DNA of 64,000 bases from a bacterium (GTDB lineage Bacteria; Desulfobacterota; Desulfocorpusculales; Desulfocorpusculum), in assembly GCA_037481695.1 (NCBI GenBank), contig JBBFLE010000001.1, positions 564,989 to 628,988 on the forward strand, in the 5' to 3' direction. This document shows, piece after piece, positions 18,961 to 25,712 of the stretch. The notes below the pieces were generated by a model, which was not told where the DNA came from, did not search any database, and saw nothing but the letters and a program-made list of their open reading frames with translations. Made by a program: the position numbers and the translations under genes. The first letter of the stretch is position 1. Each line of letters starts with the position of its first letter.

Positions 18961-19057
18961 GGCCTTACCCCCTTTTTGGTGGATGAGAAGTTGGGAAGCC
19001 AAAAATTTTCCTGCGCTCTGTTCGCCTAGGTCAGGGTTGGTCCATCACCCCCTTTCC

Positions 19058-19882
19058 TCAAAACTCCCTGGGTGGGTTGGCACTTAGGCCCTGATCGGGG
19101 AGTTTCTCCAACAACCATCGGTTTATGCCCAGGGCCACATCCAGGGCTACGGGCTCAAGCATCATGTCATGACCCGCCTCAGGCACGAAAAGGCTTTCGC
19201 AGCCGTAGAAATCCGCTATCCTCTGAAAGGGATGGACCACGGTTTGGTCGTATTGGGCTCCAACCACCAGAATGGGGCAATTGATCTTTTGTCTCTGGAT
19301 CCTTATCCTACCCAGGCTGTAATCGTTCATGGCCGAGGGGGACTCGGGGACCAACCTGCTGTAAAACTCCTTGAATTCCTTATCCCCGATTCTGTGAAAC
19401 CAGACTTCTTTGGCTTCCTTGGGGCTCAGCATAAAGGGCCTGTCCGTGGGAAGAGCTTCCCTCGTAGGTCCCAATTGGCCTGGCCCCACAGAGGCCACCA
19501 GCACCAAGGCCTTAAGCCCCACTCTTTCCGAAACCATCTGTGCTATGATGCCTCCCATGCTGTGGCCTATGAGGATGGCAGGCCGATCAATCCACTTCAA
19601 CACCTGCAACACATCCTGCACGTAGTTCTCCAAGCTGAGCTTCAGATACTCCCTCTGGGGCACGGTAAAGGAACCTTCGTGGTTGCGCAAAGACATGGAA
19701 AAGCAGTTCCACCCAAAGCCTGCAAAGAATTCAAGCCAGCTCTCAAAGGCCCACCATCCGTGTGAGACCCCGTGAACCATCAGTATGGGAATGGAAATGG
19801 AGGTGGGAAGGGGAGGCCTTACTTCTCTGACAAAAAGACCCCCTACCAGGTGATCCTCCTCAGGTATCAACAACCTTGTCAT
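19058..19882 (-). CDS. Alpha/beta hydrolase
   Basis: A 274-aa alpha/beta-hydrolase-fold protein. The nucleophile elbow is IGHSMGG near residue 107, an acidic-residue region is VGAQYDQTV near 222, and the catalytic histidine is in EAGHDMM near 249. The oxyanion-side motif VHGVSHGWW is near residue 34. It is possibly an esterase, thioesterase or C-C hydrolase. It lies between the VOC gene and importer B. There is no signal peptide, so it is expected in the cytoplasm. Confidence 0.86.
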   Translation of the reverse strand: MTRLLIPEEDHLVGGLFVREVRPPLPTSISIPILMVHGVSHGWWAFESWLEFFAGFGWNCFSMSLRNHEGSFTVPQREYLKLSLENYVQDVLQVLKWIDRPAILIGHSMGGIIAQMVSERVGLKALVLVASVGPGQLGPTREALPTDRPFMLSPKEAKEVWFHRIGDKEFKEFYSRLVPESPSAMNDYSLGRIRIQRQKINCPILVVGAQYDQTVVHPFQRIADFYGCESLFVPEAGHDMMLEPVALDVALGINRWLLEKLPDQGLSANPPREF

Positions 19883-20022
19883 GATCTGAAACCCCGGCCT
19901 TTTGTTTCTTATAAAGCCCCATATTTGGGAGCTCTAAATGTTCCGTGGCCCCAAGTTCTTTCTGAGCCCAGAACCCCGGCCGCGTCTCTCACATGAAGTT
20001 CTGGCCTTGGCAGCTGGTGCAA

Positions 20023-20460
20023 TTAGCTCTCCCTGTACTCCACCAGCTCCACCACTATCCCGTCCGGGTCCCTCATGTATGCAGCTGTGACTCCCTCACG
20101 AACCTTCTGGGGTTCGCTATGGAATCTCACTCCGGCCTCTTTGAGCCTGCTGTACAGTTCCTGGATTCCTTCCACCTGAAAGGCCACATGAGTGATTCCC
20201 TTGTCGCAAACAGGCCTGTCAGGGGGATGGGGCACACCCACGGGCGAATGATACTGAAAAAGCTCGATACGACCTCCCCACCCCTGGAGCATGGCGTAAG
20301 ATACATCCACTTCCTTAAGGCCCACTACCTTCTCCAGCGCCTCTCCCCTCTTGTGGTCAATGCGCCAAAGCAGATCCATGCCAAGCAGATCCCGATAAAA
20401 GCAAATGGATCGATCAAGATCCATGACGCTGATTCCAGTGTGGTGGATTCCAAGGATCAT
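20023..20460 (-). CDS. VOC-family (glyoxalase/dioxygenase fold) metalloprotein
   Basis: A 145-aa protein with two beta-alpha-beta-beta-beta modules. Likely metal ligands are the histidine in GIHHTGISV, the glutamate in RIELFQY, the histidine in ITHVAFQV and the glutamate in GIVVELVEY. The family includes glyoxalase I, methylmalonyl-CoA epimerase and extradiol dioxygenases. The start at 20460 overlaps the stop of the lipoyl-E3 gene as ATGA, so it is translationally coupled to the dehydrogenase complex. An epimerase or lyase role in the same pathway is an inference. Confidence 0.87.
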   Translation of the reverse strand: MILGIHHTGISVMDLDRSICFYRDLLGMDLLWRIDHKRGEALEKVVGLKEVDVSYAMLQGWGGRIELFQYHSPVGVPHPPDRPVCDKGITHVAFQVEGIQELYSRLKEAGVRFHSEPQKVREGVTAAYMRDPDGIVVELVEYRES

Positions 20461-22196
20461 GGTTTGTGCACTCCTGCCATGTGTAGGGGCCTTCCAGTCC
20501 AAGCCATGGCAGCTTCGGTTATGGCTTCCGAAAGAGTCGGGTGGGGTTTTATGAGATCCCCCAGCTCTTCCACGGTGGCCTCTAGCCTCATTGCCACTAA
20601 ACACTCTCCCAAGAGCTCGGTGGCATTGGCCCCCAAGATGCATACCCCCAGGATCTGGCCCAGTTCCTCCTCGGCTATGATCTTCACCAACCCCTCGGGC
20701 TCTCCCATGGCCAGGGCCTTGCCATTGTGACCAAATGGAAACCTTTGCACCTTGACCCCATAGCCTTGTTCTCTGGCTTGGGCCTCTGTGAGTCCCACCC
20801 ATGCAACCTCAGGGGACGTGTACACGCACCGGGGAACCCGGGAGTAATCCAATTGTCTGGATCCGCCCAGGATGTTCTCTACTGCCACCGATGCCTCGGC
20901 AAATGCCGCATGAGCCAGCATGGTCCCACCTATCACATCGCCTGCGGCGTAAAGCCATGGCACAGAGCTTCGCATGGTGCTATCCACCCTTATGAAAGGG
21001 CCATCCATGTCCAGGCCCAGGCGCTCAACCCCAATGCCCTCGGTGTTGGGCTGCCTTCCCACTGCCACGAGCACCTGGTCTGCCCCAATGTTCATGGATT
21101 CCCCATTTAGAACAAACCCTATCTCCACCTCCTGGCCATGGGCCTTGACCTCTTTTAGCTGGACTTGGGTGAGCACCCTTATTCCTTGCTCTTCCAAGGC
21201 CCTTTCCAGGATTCTCCCCATTTCCTCGTCCACCTGGGCCAAGAGCCTAGGCAGTACCTCCAGGATTGTGACCTGTGCCCCAAGCCCTTTCATGATGGCT
21301 GCCCACTCAAGCCCTATGGCACCACCTCCGATGACTACCAGCCGCTCGGGAACAACTTTCATTGCCGCAAGATGGTCACTAAAGAGGATCCTCTCTCCGT
21401 CCACCTCAACCTTGGCAAGACCCCTCGGCCTGGAGCCTGTGGCTATTATGATGTGTCCGGCACCATATATTTCTTCCTGGCCATTGGCCTTGACCCGCAA
21501 GGTCCGGGTGTCCAACAACTCACCGGCTCCACTGACCACTGTCACCCCGAGGCTCTGTACCAGGCTCTCAAGCCCCTTGTGCAGCCGTGCCACCACCTGA
21601 TCTTTTCTGGCCACCATACGGGAGAGATCCAGCCCAACCCCGTGTCCACCTACCAGGAGCTGCGAATCCCTGACCCTTCTTAAAAGCTCCACATCCCAAA
21701 GAAAAGACTTGGTGGGAATGCATCCCCTGTGCAGACATGTGCCACCGAGGCTCTCCTTCTCCACCAGCACAACTTGAGCTCCCCTCTGGGCAGCTCTTAT
21801 GGCGGCCGCGTATCCTGCTGGTCCTCCGCCCAGCACAGCCAGCTCCCAGGAAACTGCACTTCTAGGGCTTGGAGCCCCTGCCTTTTTTTCAACAGGCTCC
21901 TGAACCAACCTCTCTGGTCCCAGGCTTTCTTTTCCAAGATCCGGCAAAACCTCCTCTGTCTCCTCCAGGATCACCCCTACTACCGTGAGAAGGGGGACTT
22001 CCACACCCTCTGGCACCAGTACACGAGCCAGAATGCCCGTGGCCGGAGATTCCACCTCTGTCACTACCTTTTCAGTCTCCACCTCAAAGAGGATTTCCCC
22101 CTTTTTTACCTTCTGCCCCTCTGCTTTGTGCCATTTGAGGATCCGGCCTCTTTCCACGGTGATTCCCAACATTGGGAGGACCACTTCCACTGGCAT
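20457..22196 (-). CDS. Dihydrolipoyl dehydrogenase (E3) with N-terminal lipoyl domain
   Basis: A 579-aa flavoprotein. Residues 1-80 form a lipoyl domain with the target lysine in VETEKVVTEV. A linker leads to the E3 part: the FAD motif LGGGPAGYAAA, the redox-active pair GGTCLHRGC, the NAD motif VIGGGAIGLEWAA near 280, and the C-terminal HPTLSEAITEAA with the catalytic histidine and glutamate. E3 reoxidises dihydrolipoyl groups with NAD. Lipoyl-E3 fusions are known in acetoin and pyruvate dehydrogenase systems. Here the fusion matters because the neighbouring E2 has no lipoyl domain. It starts 9 bp after the E2 stop. Confidence 0.94.
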   Translation of the reverse strand: MPVEVVLPMLGITVERGRILKWHKAEGQKVKKGEILFEVETEKVVTEVESPATGILARVLVPEGVEVPLLTVVGVILEETEEVLPDLGKESLGPERLVQEPVEKKAGAPSPRSAVSWELAVLGGGPAGYAAAIRAAQRGAQVVLVEKESLGGTCLHRGCIPTKSFLWDVELLRRVRDSQLLVGGHGVGLDLSRMVARKDQVVARLHKGLESLVQSLGVTVVSGAGELLDTRTLRVKANGQEEIYGAGHIIIATGSRPRGLAKVEVDGERILFSDHLAAMKVVPERLVVIGGGAIGLEWAAIMKGLGAQVTILEVLPRLLAQVDEEMGRILERALEEQGIRVLTQVQLKEVKAHGQEVEIGFVLNGESMNIGADQVLVAVGRQPNTEGIGVERLGLDMDGPFIRVDSTMRSSVPWLYAAGDVIGGTMLAHAAFAEASVAVENILGGSRQLDYSRVPRCVYTSPEVAWVGLTEAQAREQGYGVKVQRFPFGHNGKALAMGEPEGLVKIIAEEELGQILGVCILGANATELLGECLVAMRLEATVEELGDLIKPHPTLSEAITEAAMAWTGRPLHMAGVHKP

Positions 22197-22205
22197 GACA
22201 GGCTC

Positions 22206-23219
22206 CTATCCCAGGTGCATCAAGGATGCTGCTGGCCTCTCCAGCCGGGCCTTGAGAGATTGAAGGAACTGCGCCCCCATGGCCCCATCAACTATCCTAT
22301 GGTCCGCTGAAAGTCCCATCCGGGCCACCTTGCGCCAGGCCACATTCCCTTGGCGCGAGAAGGGCTCCTCCCGGGTGCTCCCCACTGTCAACAACCCACT
22401 CTGGGGTGGATTCAGCACTGCTGTGAAAAACACAACCTGGTAGCTGGCAAGGCTGGAGATGGTGAAGCTGCCCCTTTCCATCTCCTCCAGCTTCAGTCTG
22501 CCGGCCCTGGCCCTCTCCACAAGATCAGAACGAATCCTGGCGATTTGGCCCAGACCCAGCCGGTCCGCCCTGGGAATGGCTGGCACCACCAGCCCATTGG
22601 GCAATGCCACGGCCAAGCCCACGTTGATCTCAGGCGCCACCAGGATCTCATCCTCCTTGAGGGTGGCATTGAGCATCGGGAATTCCCTGAGGGTAAGGGC
22701 AGTGGCCTTGATGATCAGATCATTGATGGATAACTTGACTCCCTCCTTCTCCAGGACCAAGGGCAGTAGCTCTTCCCTGAGTTCTTCCAGCCGATCCATC
22801 TCCACTTCGCAAAAAAGGTGGATGTGAGGTGCTGTCTGGGCGCTTTGGGTCATGCGGCGGGAAATGGCCTTTCTCATGGGATCCAGGGGTATGGCCCTGG
22901 GCTGTGGCAAGGCCTCCTCGGCCAGGCTTCTTTGCCCTGCCAGCTCCCTGGCGGCCCTTATCACATCCTCCAGCATGATCCTGTCTGTAGAGCCTTTCCG
23001 GGCCAGGCTCTCCAAAGAAATCCCCAGAAGCTCTGCCAGCTTTTTTGCTACAGGTGAAATCCTCCGCGAGCCCAAAGAACTCTTGGAAGCCTCACCAGGG
23101 AGGTCTTTCAATAGCACTGTCCCCCCTGGGCCCGAACCCTTCAGTTGGGCCAGGTCCACTCCCTGTGCCTTGGCTTTCCACCTGGCTGCCGGCACGGCTG
23201 GCACTATGGGTCCCTGCAT
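22206..23219 (-). CDS. E2 dihydrolipoamide acyltransferase lacking a lipoyl domain
   Basis: A 337-aa 2-oxo-acid/acetoin dehydrogenase E2. It begins directly with a peripheral-subunit-binding domain (PAARWKAKAQGVDLAQLKGSG), followed by a second one (RISPVAKKLAELLGISLESL). The acyltransferase domain covers about residues 110-337 and has the active-site HRIVDG near the C-terminus. No lipoyl domain is present. The only lipoyl domain encoded here is at the N-terminus of E3. The start at 23219 has GGGAGG upstream, and the sequence just above it encodes the end of E1beta, so nothing has been lost by mis-annotation. It would form the E2 core with E1alpha/beta and lipoyl-E3 bound to it. Confidence 0.92.
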   Translation of the reverse strand: MQGPIVPAVPAARWKAKAQGVDLAQLKGSGPGGTVLLKDLPGEASKSSLGSRRISPVAKKLAELLGISLESLARKGSTDRIMLEDVIRAARELAGQRSLAEEALPQPRAIPLDPMRKAISRRMTQSAQTAPHIHLFCEVEMDRLEELREELLPLVLEKEGVKLSINDLIIKATALTLREFPMLNATLKEDEILVAPEINVGLAVALPNGLVVPAIPRADRLGLGQIARIRSDLVERARAGRLKLEEMERGSFTISSLASYQVVFFTAVLNPPQSGLLTVGSTREEPFSRQGNVAWRKVARMGLSADHRIVDGAMGAQFLQSLKARLERPAASLMHLG

Positions 23220-23237
23220 ATGGAACCTCCCAAGGAC

Positions 23238-24218
23238 TTATAGATACGCTCTGAGCCTCTCCACCGCGTCCCTGATGTCCTCTTCATCCGGTATGTAAAT
23301 CTGCTCCAAAGGAGGACTGAAGGGGACCGGTGTGTCAGGGGAACCCACCCTCAAAATGGGAGCCTGCAGATACTCCACTGCCTGTTCAGCCACCAAGGCT
23401 GCTATTTCAGCATGAATACCGCAGGTGACAGGCCCCTCGTCCGCCACTATGAGCCTTCCGGTCTTTTTCACCGAATCCAGAATGGTCTCCTGGTCCAGAG
23501 GGCGCAGTGTGCGGGGATCTATGACCTCCAGTTCCACGCCTTGCCTGGCCAACTCCTCGGCCACTCTGAGCGTTCGGTTTACCATCTCATGGGTGGCCAC
23601 CACGGTTATGTGCCTTCCCTTTCTTTTCAGCTCGGCCCGACCAAAGGGAATGGTATAAAACTCCTCGGGCACAGGCCCTTTGGTGGCATAGAGTTTCTTG
23701 TGTTCCACGAAGATCACGGGATTATCATCTTGGATGGCGGTTGTGAGCAGACCCTTGGCGTCATAGGGTGAAGACGGGGTGACCACCATGAGCCCAGGAA
23801 TATGCACAAAAAAGGCGTGAAAGCTCTGAGAATGCTGCGCAGCTGCACCACGGCCCGCTCCGATATTGGTCCTCAATACCATGGGCACCTTGCCCCGGCC
23901 ACCGAACATATAGTGAATTTTTGCCATCTGGTTGACGATCATGTCCATGCATACGGTGGTGAAATCTATGAACATTATCTCCACCACAGGCCTCATGCCT
24001 GTCATGGCCGCCCCTACCGCTGCCCCTACAAATCCAGCTTCTGATATGGGCGTATCCATGACCCTCTGCGGCCCGAACCTATCCAGGAGCCCAGCGGTGA
24101 CCTGGAATATGCCCCCGTATTTACCTATGTCCTCCCCCATGAGAAATACCCTCTCATCTCGTTCCATGTTCTGCAAAAGCGCCTCGTTTATGGCTTGGGC
24201 ATAGGTGAGCTCCCTCAT
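23238..24218 (-). CDS. 2-oxo-acid/acetoin dehydrogenase E1 beta subunit
   Basis: A protein of about 326 residues. The start MRELTYAQAINEALLQ at 24218 has AAGGAG upstream; an ATG 33 bp earlier lacks a ribosome site. It shows the transketolase-type pyrimidine-binding domain (MGEDIGKYGGIFQVTAGL, AGFVGAAVGAAMTGMRPV) and the C-terminal swivelling domain. With E1alpha it forms the thiamine-diphosphate decarboxylase or acetoin-cleaving component. It resembles AcoB and PdhB types equally. Confidence 0.93.
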   Translation of the reverse strand: MRELTYAQAINEALLQNMERDERVFLMGEDIGKYGGIFQVTAGLLDRFGPQRVMDTPISEAGFVGAAVGAAMTGMRPVVEIMFIDFTTVCMDMIVNQMAKIHYMFGGRGKVPMVLRTNIGAGRGAAAQHSQSFHAFFVHIPGLMVVTPSSPYDAKGLLTTAIQDDNPVIFVEHKKLYATKGPVPEEFYTIPFGRAELKRKGRHITVVATHEMVNRTLRVAEELARQGVELEVIDPRTLRPLDQETILDSVKKTGRLIVADEGPVTCGIHAEIAALVAEQAVEYLQAPILRVGSPDTPVPFSPPLEQIYIPDEEDIRDAVERLRAYL

Positions 24219-24291
24219 GGGCTTCTCCTTAACCGCCTGAGGCCTTTCCATTGGGGGGAGGGCCTCAGGATCTTGAAACTCTAACCTAGGC

Positions 24292-24314
24292 CCTGCCCAA
24301 AAAATTTGGGCAGG
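24292..24314 (-). other. Strong intercistronic hairpin between E1alpha and E1beta genes
   Basis: A perfect 10-bp inverted repeat CCTGCCC-AAA with a 3-nt loop, located between the E1alpha stop (24357) and the E1beta start (24218). No T-tract follows on the coding strand, so it is not a standard intrinsic terminator. It may stabilise or mark a processing site in the mRNA. Confidence 0.6.
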
Positions 24315-24356
24315 ACAGGGGCTCTTTTGAGCATAAAGCTGCTGGTTTCCATAGCC

Positions 24357-25325
24357 TTAAGAGTATACGTCCTCATAAAGGTCTTGAGGTTGGGGGAAAG
24401 GGCTTTCCTGGGCATACTGTACGGCCGAGTCTATCTCCCCCCTTGTGCTCTCCCAGATCTCTTGAAGCCTTTTCCTGGTGGCGATTCTTTTGCCCAAAAG
24501 GGTCTGCTCCAACCTTTTTATGGGGCACCTTTCCATCCATTGCTGCACTTCTTCCATGCTTCTGTACCTGCGACCCTGGTTGGGATCCCCCTCGTGGTGT
24601 CCCCTCCACCTGTAGGTCTTGCACTCCAGAAGCGTGGGGCCTTCACCAGCCCTGGCTCTGCGAATGGCCTTTCCGGCCTCCTGGAAAACGGCCACCACGT
24701 CGTTGCCGTCCACCGTCACTCCGGGCATGGAGTATGCAATAGACCTTACCGATATATCCTCTATGAGCTGATGCTGTTTTTGGGAGACCGAGATGCCATA
24801 AAGATTGTTCTCGCAAACAAATACCACCGGGAGCCGATTCACCGAGGCCAGGTTCAAGCCCTCGTGGAAGACCCCGTTGTTGCTGGAGCCGTCCCCGAAA
24901 AAACAAACGGTCACCTGGTCCGTTCCCCTCATCTTGCTTGAGAGGGCTGCACCCACGGCAATGGGAATCCCTCCCCCTGCAATGCCATTGGCCCCCAGCA
25001 CACCTATCTCCACGTCCGCTATGTGCATGGAGCCGCCCTTGCCTTTGCAATAGCCGGTCTTCTTTCCGAAAAGCTCGGCCATCATGTATTTGAGCTGCGC
25101 GCCCTTGGCTATTACATGACCATGACCTCTGTGGGTGCTGGTGATGTAGTCCCGAGGCTCCAGTTGTGCGCATACCCCGGCCGCAACAGCCTCTTGGCCC
25201 ACGTACAGGTGGGCCAGTCCTGGCACCACACCCCTGGCATAAAGATCTTGTATCCTCTCTTCGAAAAGCCTTATTTTCACCATGGTGGTGTAAAGAAAGA
25301 GCAATTGCTCACGGGAAAGTTCCAT
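24357..25325 (-). CDS. 2-oxo-acid/acetoin dehydrogenase E1 alpha subunit
   Basis: A 322-aa thiamine-diphosphate enzyme subunit. The start is taken at 25325 (MELSREQLLFLYTTMV), after AAGGGGG. The ThDP motif runs from GDGSSNNG near residue 150 to ENNLYG. Further typical stretches are GRGHGHVIAKGA-like HRGHGH and ARAGEGPTLLECKTYRWRGH. It is closest in character to acetoin dehydrogenase AcoA. Together with the AcoR-type regulator upstream and the lipoyl-E3, this favours an acetoin or branched 2-oxo acid substrate. It is the first gene behind the sigma-54 promoter. Confidence 0.93.
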   Translation of the reverse strand: MELSREQLLFLYTTMVKIRLFEERIQDLYARGVVPGLAHLYVGQEAVAAGVCAQLEPRDYITSTHRGHGHVIAKGAQLKYMMAELFGKKTGYCKGKGGSMHIADVEIGVLGANGIAGGGIPIAVGAALSSKMRGTDQVTVCFFGDGSSNNGVFHEGLNLASVNRLPVVFVCENNLYGISVSQKQHQLIEDISVRSIAYSMPGVTVDGNDVVAVFQEAGKAIRRARAGEGPTLLECKTYRWRGHHEGDPNQGRRYRSMEEVQQWMERCPIKRLEQTLLGKRIATRKRLQEIWESTRGEIDSAVQYAQESPFPQPQDLYEDVYS

Positions 25326-25351
25326 GGCGACCCCCTTGTTTCTCTGGGATG

Positions 25352-25378
25352 TGTGGCTTGAAAGCAAGGCTCATGCCT
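25352..25378 (-). promoter_or_regulatory. Sigma-54 (-24/-12) promoter of the dehydrogenase-complex operon
   Basis: On the minus strand the sequence AAGGCATGAGCCTTGCTTT places GG (25377-25376) and GC (25365-25364) in exact -24/-12 register and matches consensus TGGCACG-N4-TTGC at most positions. Transcription would begin near 25352, 27 nt before the E1alpha start. The adjacent upstream gene encodes a sigma-54 activator, which makes the assignment strong although unproven. Confidence 0.75.
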
Positions 25379-25458
25379 TGCCAGGTTGAGCCAGGAAAAT
25401 ACCCCATTGGGACTTGCCCCAAGAAAAACGCCTTTCAAAAAACTTCTTGAGGGTCGAC

Positions 25459-25480
25459 TGTGAAAAAAAGTCTTTTCACA
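25459..25480. promoter_or_regulatory. Candidate enhancer dyad (TGTGAAAA-N6-TTTTCACA)
   Basis: A perfect 8-bp inverted repeat with a 6-bp spacer. It lies about 107-128 bp upstream of the inferred sigma-54 transcription start, the usual distance for an upstream activator site. The half-site spacing is wrong for CRP. It is a candidate binding site for the Fis-type helix-turn-helix of the regulator encoded just upstream. Confidence 0.5.
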
Positions 25481-25514
25481 CCCGATGAAAAGCCCGCCCT
25501 GTCACAAGCATCTT

Positions 25515-25539
25515 CTTGGAATAATTGGCCTATTCCAAG
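25515..25539. promoter_or_regulatory. Second dyad in the same intergenic region (CTTGGAATA-N7-TATTCCAAG)
   Basis: A perfect 9-bp inverted repeat with a 7-bp spacer, about 165-190 bp upstream of the predicted sigma-54 start. It has no T-tract on either side, so a terminator is unlikely. It differs in sequence from the dyad at 25459 and could bind a different regulator or be a second activator site. Confidence 0.35.
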
Positions 25540-25712
25540 GCTTATTTTGATCTTTTGTCTTGGCTTTTGTTAGGATCCAGAAAGCGGCTCTTAGCAAATG
25601 CCCGGACTCTGGAGGCCCTTGCCCCATGGGTTAGCGTCTTGGGAATAAATGGACTCAGAAGCTGCTGGTGGGAAAGATAAGTGTTTCATTTTAGGACAGA
25701 TGTAACAATTTG

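Noticed and set aside
25459-25480. CRP/FNR site reading of TGTGAAAA...TTTTCACA
   Set aside because: CRP needs TGTGA-N6-TCACA; here the core half-sites are 12 bp apart, so an activator dyad is the better explanation.
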